Positions 6,597 to 13,193 of a stretch of 13,193 nucleotides of DNA are shown piece by piece. The stretch lies in assembly GCA_019242385.1 (NCBI GenBank), contig JAFAVO010000082.1, positions 1-13,193 on the forward strand, read 5' to 3'. Positions within the stretch are counted from its first letter, which is position 1, and each line of letters begins with the position of its first letter. The stretch is from Gammaproteobacteria bacterium (GTDB taxonomy: Bacteria; Pseudomonadota; Gammaproteobacteria; Steroidobacterales; Steroidobacteraceae). The notes beneath the pieces are model-generated. The model was not told the DNA's origin and made no database searches. It worked only from the letters and a program-made list of their open reading frames with translations. Both the position numbers and the translations under genes were made by a program.

Positions 6597-7585
6597 TCGC
6601 CGAGTGCGATCAGCGCAAGTCTCTCGAGTCCGCGGCTACGCAGCGCGCGGGCCGCGCGCCAGGCGCGCAGGCCGCTGCGGCAGCAGAGGACGATGCGCGC
6701 ATCGCGCGGTAGTTCCACCCCGGCCCGCTCGATCGACTCGACTTCGAGACGCAGCGCGGAGACGAAGGGCGAGACCGGCGCCTCGCTCAGGCTGCGCAGG
6801 TCGATCACGACATCCGAGGACTGCACGTCCGCGGGTGCAATGAAAGGCACCGGCGACTCGGTCGGCTCGCTGGCGGCGGCGAAGGAAAACTCGCCCACGT
6901 GCAGGGTACGCAGATCGAGGGACAGCATTCGTCCGTGCACCGGCGGCTGCCAGTCGAGGAGCACTGCAACCGCGAGATGCGCTTCCAGAGTGCCCAGCAC
7001 TCCGACCGCCGTGCCGAGCACACCCGCCTCGGCACAGGAGCCGGCGGCGCGTGGCAGCTCCGGAAAGACTGCGCGATAGCTCGGCGCGCCACCGCAGAAG
7101 ACGCCGACGTAACCGGCGAGGCCGAGAACCGACGCACTCACGAGCGGTTTTGCCAGACGCTGGCAGGTATCACTCAGCAGGTAGGTGACCGCAAAACTGT
7201 CGGCGGCGTCGATGACCACATTCGCCGCCTCGATCAGCGAAGTGGCGTTCACGGAGGTGAGGCGCTCGCCCACGGTCTCGATGCGAGTCAGCGGATTCAA
7301 GGCGGCGAGCGCAGTGCGCGCGGCGTGGACCTTCAGCTGCCCGATGTCGCTCATGCGATAGAGCGGCTGACGATGAAAGTTCGACTCCTCCACCCGATCG
7401 TGATCCACGATCGTCAGTCGGCCGACGCCGGCCGCAGTGAGGTACTGCAGCACCGGGCACCCGAGGCCGCCCGCCCCCACGACGAGAGCACTCGCCCTGC
7501 CAAGCCGTGCCTGCCCGTGCGTGCCCACCTCCGGCAGGATCTCCTGACGTGCATAGCGACCACTCATGTCATCCGCAGCGGGCAT
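6593..7585 (-). CDS. thiF: ThiF/MoeB/HesA-family sulfur-carrier adenylyltransferase fused to a rhodanese domain
   Basis: E1-like enzyme expected to adenylate the C-terminal glycine of ThiS and help convert it to the thiocarboxylate used by ThiG. Residues 1-245 are the ThiF/MoeB domain. It has YARQEILPEVG, the nucleotide-binding loop GAGGLG (37-42), DHDRVEESNFHRQPLY, DIGQLK, ADSFAVTYLLSD and SCAEAGVLG with Cys184. Residues about 250-330 are a rhodanese-like domain with active loop CRSGLR (Cys302). The zinc-binding cysteines of E. coli ThiF (169/172 and 240/243) are absent. The first pair is replaced by Ser169 and Ala172 (SYRA instead of CYRC), and no Cys is found near 225-250. The ATG at 7585 follows the thiE stop with no gap. 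A second ATG at 7567 would remove six residues. Neighbours make a ThiF role more likely than MoeB. Confidence 0.92.
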   Translation of the reverse strand: MPAADDMSGRYARQEILPEVGTHGQARLGRASALVVGAGGLGCPVLQYLTAAGVGRLTIVDHDRVEESNFHRQPLYRMSDIGQLKVHAARTALAALNPLTRIETVGERLTSVNATSLIEAANVVIDAADSFAVTYLLSDTCQRLAKPLVSASVLGLAGYVGVFCGGAPSYRAVFPELPRAAGSCAEAGVLGTAVGVLGTLEAHLAVAVLLDWQPPVHGRMLSLDLRTLHVGEFSFAAASEPTESPVPFIAPADVQSSDVVIDLRSLSEAPVSPFVSALRLEVESIERAGVELPRDARIVLCCRSGLRAWRAARALRSRGLERLALIALGE

Positions 7586-8206
7586 TCAGGCGCTCACCGG
7601 CTCTGGAGATGCACGCGCAACATCCAGCCACTGGCGTGTGCGCTCTTCAGGGTTCGCGGCGCGGACGATGTCGGTCACGACCGCGGCCGCATCCGCTCCG
7701 GCCGCAAGCACTCCCGGCAGCCGCTCGAGAGTGATGCCGCCGATCGCCACGAGCGGCAGCGCTCCAATCCGGCGTTTCCATTCCCCGAGCCGCGCCAGTC
7801 CCTGGGGCTGCCAGGGCATCACCTTCAGCAGCGTCGGATAGACCGGTCCGAGTGCCACATAGTCCGGCCGCAGTGTGAGAGCCCGCTCGAGCTCTGCCTC
7901 ATCGTGCGTGCTGATGCCGAGCCGGACGCCGGCGCGACGCAACGCCGGCACATCGGCGTCGTCGAGATCCCCTTGTCCCAGGTGCACGAAATCGCAGCCG
8001 CTTTCCAGTGCCAGCCGCCAGTGATCGTTCACGATGAGCTGCACAGCGGCCGCGCTGCAGAGCCCTCGAGCCACCTCGATCTGCGCACGCAGTTCATCGA
8101 TCGGCCGCTCCTTGATCCGCAGCTGCACCAGCCGTACTCCGACCTCCGCCAGACGACCGACCCAGGCCGCACTGTCCACGATCGGATAGACGCGTGGCAG
8201 CTTCAT
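7586..8206 (-). CDS. thiE: Thiamine-phosphate synthase
   Basis: Couples HMP-PP with the thiazole phosphate to give thiamine monophosphate. The 206-residue TIM-barrel protein shows the family motifs in order. These are GVRLVQLRIKE (24-33, with the pyrophosphate-binding Arg and Lys), LIVNDHW (58-63), VHLGQGDLD (74-82), LGISTHDE, YVALGPVYPT (116-125), AIGGI (154-158), and a C-terminal ADAAAVVTDI strand. The usual PTxTK loop reads PTLLK, so the second Thr is Leu. This is followed by MPWQPQGL where many ThiE proteins have a shorter stretch. The frame is open well upstream, but ATG 8206 gives a normal N terminus (MKLPRVYPIVD) and overlaps the thiG stop by 4 bases (ATGA at 8203-8206), so it is chosen. 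Confidence 0.95.
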   Translation of the reverse strand: MKLPRVYPIVDSAAWVGRLAEVGVRLVQLRIKERPIDELRAQIEVARGLCSAAAVQLIVNDHWRLALESGCDFVHLGQGDLDDADVPALRRAGVRLGISTHDEAELERALTLRPDYVALGPVYPTLLKVMPWQPQGLARLGEWKRRIGALPLVAIGGITLERLPGVLAAGADAAAVVTDIVRAANPEERTRQWLDVARASPEPVSA

Positions 8207-8979
8207 CCGCGGAAGGCCGTGCCAATGACCGGGGTCGAGGGAACCGCGAGATCGCGGGGCTCGATGGGGCCCGCCTGCCGTGCGGCGAGACCCGCCTCGA
8301 TTGCCTGCGCGAAGGCGGCGGCCATGCGCACCGGGTCGCCCGCCTGGGCGATGGCGGTGTTGAGGAGCACCGCGTCGAAGCCCAGCTCGAGCGCCTGCGC
8401 CGCATGCGAGGGGACGCCGAGTCCCGCATCGATGATGAGCGGCACCTCGGGAAAATGCGCTCGCAGCGCCTTCAGCCCGAAGAGGTTGTTCAGTCCCCGT
8501 CCCGAACCGATCGGTGCACCCCATGGCATGAGCAGGCCGCAGCCCGCGGCGAGCAGCCGCTCCGCGACTACCAGGTCCTCGGTCGTGTAGGGGAATACCT
8601 CGAACCCTTCCGCGCAAAGGGTGCGCGCCGCGTCGACCAGCCCGAACACATCCGGCTGCAGCGTATCGTCCTCGCCGATCACTTCGAGCTTGATCCAGGT
8701 CGTGCCGAACACCTCGCGCGCCATGTGTGCGGTGGTCACCGCTTCCTTGACGGAATGACAGCCCGCGGTGTTCGGAAGCACCCGCACCCCGAGCTCGCGG
8801 ATCAGCGACCAGAAGGCCTGCCCGGCGCGCTCGCCCGCCGATTCACGCCGCAGTGAGACGGTGACGATCTCGGCCCGGGCTGCTTTGACCGCATCGGCCA
8901 GCACCTGGGGCGAAGGATAGCGGGCACTGCCGAGCATGAGCCGTGAGTGCACCGTCGTCTGGTAGAGGCGCAGCATCAT
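8203..8979 (-). CDS. thiG: Thiazole synthase
   Basis: Forms the thiazole phosphate from deoxyxylulose 5-phosphate, dehydroglycine and ThiS thiocarboxylate. The 258-residue TIM-barrel protein includes LGSARYPS, LPNTAGCHSVKEAV, the Schiff-base lysine in WIKLEVIGED (Lys97), QPDVFGLVDAA, LMPWGAPIGSGRGL, DAGLGVPSHAAQALELGFDAVLLNTAIA and AFAQAIEAGLAARQAG, all diagnostic of ThiG. Its first ATG (8979) overlaps the thiS stop by 4 bases (ATGA at 8976-8979). A second ATG codon follows immediately, so the start is ambiguous by one residue. ThiS and ThiG are adjacent and probably made in balanced amounts by coupling. Confidence 0.97.
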   Translation of the reverse strand: MMLRLYQTTVHSRLMLGSARYPSPQVLADAVKAARAEIVTVSLRRESAGERAGQAFWSLIRELGVRVLPNTAGCHSVKEAVTTAHMAREVFGTTWIKLEVIGEDDTLQPDVFGLVDAARTLCAEGFEVFPYTTEDLVVAERLLAAGCGLLMPWGAPIGSGRGLNNLFGLKALRAHFPEVPLIIDAGLGVPSHAAQALELGFDAVLLNTAIAQAGDPVRMAAAFAQAIEAGLAARQAGPIEPRDLAVPSTPVIGTAFRG

Positions 8980-9173
8980 CCCCCCTGCATCGGCGCCAGC
9001 ACCTCGAGCCGGTCGCCGTCGGCAAGCACGGTGTCTGCACGTTGGGCTGCGGCAATGAACTCGCCATTCAGCGCGGTGCTCACGACCGCTCCGCCGTAGC
9101 CGAGCTCCTCGAGCGCCTGCGGCAGCTCGCGCGATGCCGTCTCACGCCAGGCGCCGTTCACCAGGATCTTCAT
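8976..9173 (-). CDS. thiS: Sulfur carrier protein ThiS
   Basis: Ubiquitin-like sulfur carrier whose C-terminal glycine is adenylated and thiocarboxylated to supply sulfur to ThiG. The 65-residue product has the beta-grasp pattern (MKILVNGAW at the start, LPQALEELGY, VVSTALNGEFIAAAQ, LADGDRLEVLAPMQGG). It ends exactly in the essential Gly-Gly. Length equals the family norm (about 66). The start codon lies inside the end of thiO: the reading frames overlap by 32 bases (9142-9173). Its neighbours thiO and thiG confirm the assignment and make a molybdopterin role (MoaD) unlikely. Confidence 0.96.
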   Translation of the reverse strand: MKILVNGAWRETASRELPQALEELGYGGAVVSTALNGEFIAAAQRADTVLADGDRLEVLAPMQGG

Positions 9174-10146
9174 CCATCACCTCAGGATAGTGGCGGCCCT
9201 GGAGCAGCACGTCCGCGGCGCGACGCGCCAGTGCGGGTGCCAGCAGGAAGCCGTGCCGGTAGAGACCGTTGACGTGCAGCGCGCCGGCTGCGCGGCGCAG
9301 CCGCGGCAGGTTATCGGGAAAGGCTGCACGCACCCCGGTACCGATCTCGATGACCTCGGCCTCACCGAAGGCGGGGTGCAGGGCGTAGGCCGCAGAGAGC
9401 AGCTCGAGCATGGAACGTGCACTGATGCGCGTGCCTTCATCGCTCTCGATCATGGTGGCGCCCACCATGTAGAGCCCCGCGCCGCGCGGCACCACGTACA
9501 GTGGCACGCGCGGATGCAACAGACGCACGGGACGGGTGAGATTCAATTCCGGGAGGCGCAGCAACAGCATCTCACCCTTCACGCCGCGCAGGTCCTGCAG
9601 CTGCGCGCGTGCGGCGAGCCCGGTGCACTCGAGCACGACTCGCCCGGCGCGGGGTGCGGCCGGCACTCCATAGCGCACCACGACCTGGCGCTCGCCGAGG
9701 CGCGTGGCGAGTGCCGCGAGTGCGGCGCGCGGGTCCAGATGTCCCTCCTCCGGAAAATACAGGCCCTGGCTGAAGCGTCCGCTGAGTTCGGGCTCGAGTG
9801 CCGCGATCGCTTCCGCCCTCACCCGCTCGTAGTGTGCGGTGCGCCGCGCGAACTGCTCCAGCTCCGCCGTGTCGCGCGCGTGGGCGAGCACCAGCGTGCC
9901 GCGCATGACGGTGCCGGCGAAGTGCCGGCACCACCAGGCGAGACCCTCGGTGCCGAGCTCGGCGATCAGTGGACCGCCATTCTCGCGCTCGCACCAGGGC
10001 GCGAGCATGCCGCCCGCAAACCACGAGCAGCTCGCCGCGGCAAGCTGTGGGGCGCGCTCGAGCAGCTCCACCTGCGCGCCGCGCTCGGCGAGCTCGAGTG
10101 CACAGCTGAGCCCGGCGACGCCGGCGCCGATGACGCTGACGTGCAC
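9142..10146 (-). CDS. thiO: Glycine oxidase / FAD-dependent amine oxidase of thiamine synthesis
   Basis: Oxidises glycine to dehydroglycine for ThiG using FAD and O2, the aerobic alternative to the radical-SAM tyrosine lyase ThiH. The N terminus reads HVSVIGAGVAGLSCALELAE with the dinucleotide-binding GxGxxG, followed by LLERAPQLAAASCSWFAGGMLAPWCE, the DAO/ThiO active-site region. The C-terminal half has VKGEMLLLRLPE, a VPLYVVPRGAGLYMVGATMIESDEG segment and LYRHGFLLAPALARRAADVLL, typical of ThiO. I place the start at GTG 10146. It gives a family-like short N terminus, leaves 4 bases after the thiC stop, and has GGTGAG about 10 bases upstream. ATG 10176 (10 residues longer, overlapping thiC) and GTG 10161 are alternatives. 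The 3' end overlaps thiS by 32 bases. With this start the product is 334 residues. Confidence 0.92.
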   Translation of the reverse strand: MHVSVIGAGVAGLSCALELAERGAQVELLERAPQLAAASCSWFAGGMLAPWCERENGGPLIAELGTEGLAWWCRHFAGTVMRGTLVLAHARDTAELEQFARRTAHYERVRAEAIAALEPELSGRFSQGLYFPEEGHLDPRAALAALATRLGERQVVVRYGVPAAPRAGRVVLECTGLAARAQLQDLRGVKGEMLLLRLPELNLTRPVRLLHPRVPLYVVPRGAGLYMVGATMIESDEGTRISARSMLELLSAAYALHPAFGEAEVIEIGTGVRAAFPDNLPRLRRAAGALHVNGLYRHGFLLAPALARRAADVLLQGRHYPEVMDEDPGERRLA

Positions 10147-10150
10147 GCCC

Positions 10151-11968
<1,818 letters not shown>

Positions 11969-11972
11969 GGTT

Positions 11973-11992
11973 GGCTCCTGTTCACAGGATCC
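11973..11992 (-). promoter_or_regulatory. SD-sequestering hairpin upstream of thiC (candidate expression platform)
   Basis: In the transcript GGAUCCUG, loop UGAA, CAGGAGCC folds into an 8-bp stem with one A-G mismatch. The 3' arm contains the AGGAG (11975-11979) that is the thiC ribosome binding site, six bases before its GTG. The hairpin is 72 bases downstream of the riboswitch outer stem (12064). It has no T-run after it, so a translational rather than a terminator-type switch is implied. The pairing is seen in the sequence; its control by TPP is inferred. Confidence 0.6.
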
Positions 11993-12063
11993 AGCGGCGT
12001 GCTGCGCGGTAGGAAGTACGGAGTTGCCCGCAGATCGACGGGCACGAGGCGCTTTTTCCGGAA

Positions 12064-12178
12064 ACTTTCCTACGCCAGCATTAACTGGATCAGGTTCGAG
12101 GGTCGCCAGGACGCGCCACTCGTGACGCCTGCTGGCCTCTCAGCCCCCTGCCGGGGCTCCCCTAGCTCGCGGGAAAGT
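12064..12178 (-). ncRNA. TPP riboswitch (thi box) upstream of thiC
   Basis: The minus-strand RNA carries the two invariant thi-box blocks, the CUGAGA loop (12143-12138) after a G-rich stem (GGGGAGCCCCGGCAGGGGG) and GAACCUGAUC (12097-12088) followed by CAGUUAAUGCUGGCGUAGGA. P1 is CGCGAGC (12171-12165) with GCUGGCG (12079-12073), one mismatch. An additional 7-bp perfect outer stem, ACUUUCC (12178-12172) with GGAAAGU (12070-12064), extends it across a 2-base bulge. It binds thiamine pyrophosphate and in its bound form is expected to switch off thiC expression. It sits about 95 bases before the thiC start and points the same way. Confidence 0.96.
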
Positions 12179-12202
12179 AGTACGAGTCGGCGGCGAGGTC
12201 AA
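12174..12202 (-). promoter_or_regulatory. Possible sigma-70 promoter of the thiamine operon
   Basis: TTGACC (12202-12197), five of six to the -35 consensus, is followed after 17 bases by TACTTT (12179-12174), a weak -10. The spacing is ideal and the site is directly ahead of the riboswitch. However, an RNA start about 7 bases downstream would cut into the 5' arm of P1 and lose the outer riboswitch stem. The -10 assignment is therefore doubtful and a different -10 or an upstream start is possible. Confidence 0.3.
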
Positions 12203-12226
12203 TCATGCGCGTGACCTTCGCCGCCG
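12188..12226. repeat. Long inverted repeat overlapping the putative thiC -35
   Basis: CGGCGGCGAGGTCA (12188-12201) and TGACCTTCGCCGCCG (12212-12226) pair over 14 bases with a single bulged base and a 10-base loop. The left arm includes most of the TTGACC taken as the thiC -35. It lies between the KGG-protein gene and the thiC riboswitch, both transcribed leftward. It could be part of a terminator for the former, although no T-run follows, or a palindromic binding site over the thiC promoter. Function not determined. Confidence 0.6.
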
Positions 12227-12236
12227 TGTGACCGCG

Positions 12237-12266
12237 GGCGGCGCGCGCATGGATGCGCGCGCCGCC
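12237..12266. repeat. Perfect 14-bp GC-rich inverted repeat
   Basis: GGCGGCGCGCGCAT (12237-12250), a GG centre and ATGCGCGCGCCGCC (12253-12266) form a perfect palindromic hairpin. The realistic RNA stem is 13 bp with a 4-base loop. It is 59 bases downstream of the KGG-protein stop on the leftward transcript and just upstream of a second long inverted repeat. A terminator or mRNA 3'-end stabiliser for the KGG gene is plausible, but the T-run of an intrinsic terminator is missing. The rest of the gene-free stretch 12267-12324 shows nothing recognisable. Confidence 0.65.
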
Positions 12267-12324
12267 GCCTCACCGTCCCTGGTTACCGCTCCTTCTTCGA
12301 TTCTGTCGTGAGCCGGAGTGCTTC

Positions 12325-12681
12325 TCAGGCGGGACGCGTGGCACCGCCGTGGCTCGCCTGGCCGCCCTTACGACCGGCTTCGGCTGCGAGCTCCGGATGT
12401 TGCGAAAAGCTGCGCTTCTCATCGGGTACGCTCTGGCCGCCCTTGCGTCCGGCAGTCGCCGCCAGCTCGCGATTCTGCGAGAAGCTGCGCTTCGAGCCCG
12501 GTACGCTCTGGCCACCCTTGCGGCCCGCCTCTGCAGCCAGGCGACGGTTCTGAGAAAAACTACGCTTCTCGTCCGGCACTGCCTTGCCGCCCATGCTGGC
12601 AATCTGGCGCTGCCGTTCGGCATTCATCGATGCAAAGCCTCGATGCGAAATTCGCCCTTCATTCACTGTTCCTTCAGCCAT
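12325..12681 (-). CDS. KGG-repeat (GsiB/YciG-like) stress-induced protein
   Basis: Small, very hydrophilic protein of the stress-induced KGG-motif family (related to GsiB and YciG, and to the repeat of plant group-1 LEA proteins), linked to desiccation, starvation or general stress in other bacteria. The frame opens further upstream, but ATG 12681 is chosen because AAGGAG lies 7 bases before it. The 118-residue product has a short N-terminal part (GRISHRGFASMNAERQRQIA) and then three tandem 25-residue repeats at 31-105. Each runs GG(K/Q)xVPxxKRSFSQxxxLAAxAGRK, followed by a partial fourth start, GGQASHGG. The repeat matches the family motif of an Arg/Lys-Ser-Phe-Ser block and a G-R-K-G-G turn. 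No signal peptide or membrane segment is visible. A CRP-type palindrome upstream suggests cAMP- or Clp-type control. Confidence 0.9.
   Translation of the reverse strand: MAEGTVNEGRISHRGFASMNAERQRQIASMGGKAVPDEKRSFSQNRRLAAEAGRKGGQSVPGSKRSFSQNRELAATAGRKGGQSVPDEKRSFSQHPELAAEAGRKGGQASHGGATRPA
12367..12591 (-). repeat. Three tandem 75-bp repeats inside the KGG-protein gene
   Basis: Codons 31-105 of the KGG protein are three in-frame 75-bp units with no insertions between them. The protein units are nearly identical (differences at the PDE/PGS, NRR/NRE/HPE and AAE/AAT positions), and many third-codon bases differ. This suggests older duplication with purifying selection on the protein rather than a fresh DNA expansion. 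Unit number could vary among strains by slippage or recombination. Confidence 0.85.
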
Positions 12682-12706
12682 CACTGCTCTCCTTCTGACT
12701 CGCGGG

Positions 12707-12720
12707 CCCGGTGTCCCGGG
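12707..12720. repeat. Small hairpin in the KGG-gene leader
   Basis: CCCGG (12707-12711), loop TGTC, CCGGG (12716-12720) form a 5-bp GC stem between the CRP-like site and the SD of the KGG gene. If transcription starts upstream of it, the hairpin would be in the 5' leader. No role can be assigned. Confidence 0.35.
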
Positions 12721-12727
12721 TCTCAAG

Positions 12728-12743
12728 TGTGAAATGGGTCACA
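12728..12743. promoter_or_regulatory. CRP/Clp-type binding site upstream of the KGG stress gene
   Basis: TGTGA-AATGGG-TCACA is an exact match to the CRP half-sites TGTGA-N6-TCACA. It lies in the 163-base gap between ccmI and the KGG gene. Its centre is about 54 bases upstream of the KGG ATG and about 110 bases beyond the ccmI stop. I cannot place a convincing -10 below it, so activation versus repression is not decided. Confidence 0.55.
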
Positions 12744-12793
12744 AAACAGGGGGTAGCGGCAGAGAGCATACGCCTTGCGGGTGTTATGGAACA

Positions 12794-12808
12794 TCAGGGG
12801 AACCCTGA
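12794..12808. repeat. Short inverted repeat downstream of ccmI
   Basis: TCAGGG (12794-12799), loop GAA, CCCTGA (12803-12808) form a 6-bp hairpin 37 bases after the ccmI stop on the leftward transcript. It has no T-run, so it is at most a weak or Rho-dependent end signal for the cytochrome c maturation operon. The rest of the gap between ccmI and the KGG gene shows nothing further that I recognise. Confidence 0.3.
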
Positions 12809-12844
12809 GCGGTGCGGTCAGCCGCCGCCTACTTGAATTGTGGG

Positions 12845-13193
12845 TCAGGGCGTAAGGTGGTTGATAACCAGGCTAACCACCCCATCGCGTCCCACCCTGT
12901 AGGTAACTTCTCCGAATGGATCGCCACTGGCGGCCACCGGGGAACCTGAACGGGCGATGCGGGCAACCACCTGAACGCTCTGGCCGGAGGAAAACGCGCG
13001 GCCGGGCACCATGGAGTCGGCGGGGCTGAGCGCAACACTCTGGGGGAAATGACTCTCCAACCGCTTGACTGCCAAGGGCGGTCCAGCCTCTGCGGGGTCG
13101 CGGACGAAAACAAACAGTGGCGCCACTCCCGCCGCGGAGGCGAGCGCAGGCGCCAGACTCACATTGACGCGCACCAGCGGAGTGCTCCCCTGA
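12845..13193 (-). CDS. ccmI: Cytochrome c maturation protein CcmI (CycH), C-terminal part, 5'-partial
   Basis: The reading frame is open to the right edge, and its first in-window GTG (13174) is internal because sequence upstream (QGSTPL) is also in frame. The 115 visible residues match the C-terminal periplasmic domain of CcmI/CycH. They read VRVNVSLAPAL, an FVFVRDPAEAGPPLAVKRL stretch, SVALSPADSMVPGRAFSSG, VQVVARIARSGSPVAASGD and the final VVSLVINHL. In this family the protein is a membrane-anchored TPR chaperone that holds apocytochrome c and hands it to the CcmF/CcmH haem lyase. The C-terminal domain modulates apocytochrome binding. It is normally the last gene of the ccm operon, consistent with unrelated genes following it here. 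The N-terminal membrane helices and TPRs lie outside the window. Confidence 0.88.
   Translation of the reverse strand, partial: QGSTPLVRVNVSLAPALASAAGVAPLFVFVRDPAEAGPPLAVKRLESHFPQSVALSPADSMVPGRAFSSGQSVQVVARIARSGSPVAASGDPFGEVTYRVGRDGVVSLVINHLTP

Noticed and set aside
6899..8590. A 563-codon plus-strand open frame
   Set aside because: It lies opposite thiF, thiE and thiG and its translation resembles no protein family. It is a GC-driven shadow.
12237..12266. Intrinsic terminator
   Set aside because: The hairpin is strong but no T-run follows on either strand, so it is listed only as an inverted repeat.
12367..12591. CRISPR array or mobile repeat
   Set aside because: The 75-bp periodicity is in frame with a KGG-repeat protein and has no spacers.

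Overview
The window is a high-GC stretch of a proteobacterial chromosome, most likely a gammaproteobacterium or a near relative. This is inferred from gene content: a NodT-type outer-membrane efflux lipoprotein, a CcmI-type cytochrome c maturation protein, a TPP-riboswitch-controlled thiC and a compact thiOSGEFD cluster. The exact lineage cannot be fixed from the sequence alone. No rRNA, tRNA, CRISPR array, insertion sequence or integrase was seen.

Positions 1-4289 are an envelope transport and metal-response block. On the plus strand come the 3' part of an RND periplasmic adaptor and, overlapping it by 4 bases, a NodT-type outer-membrane factor lipoprotein. Facing them is a small CsoR/RcnR/FrmR-family repressor (2576-2854, minus). 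It carries the complete RcnR-like ligand set His3, Cys35, His60 and His64. A carbohydrate-type (OprB-like) outer-membrane porin runs divergently from it (2901-4289, plus). The 46-bp gap between the two starts holds a G6-TATAGTATA element that looks like the repressor's operator.

Positions 4355-12202 are one long minus-strand thiamine unit. Its order of transcription is TPP riboswitch, thiC, thiO, thiS, thiG, thiE, thiF-rhodanese, thiD, and an RNase II/R-family ribonuclease. The thi genes are packed with overlaps of 4 or 32 bases or gaps of 0-4 bases, so translational coupling is likely. ThiC makes HMP-P. ThiO, ThiS, ThiG and ThiF make the thiazole by the aerobic glycine-oxidase route. ThiD phosphorylates HMP-P and ThiE joins the two halves. 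The riboswitch precedes a hairpin that buries the thiC Shine-Dalgarno, which points to translational control. The ThiF homologue has lost all zinc-site cysteines and carries a C-terminal rhodanese domain.

Positions 12182-13193 hold two large inverted repeats, a small KGG-repeat stress protein (three perfect-length 25-residue repeats) with a consensus CRP-type palindrome upstream, and the C-terminal part of ccmI running off the right edge.

Most of the window is conventional. The items most worth a second look are the zinc-less ThiF-rhodanese fusion, the RcnR-like regulator/operator/porin arrangement, the SD-sequestering hairpin after the riboswitch, and the CRP-like site upstream of the KGG protein.
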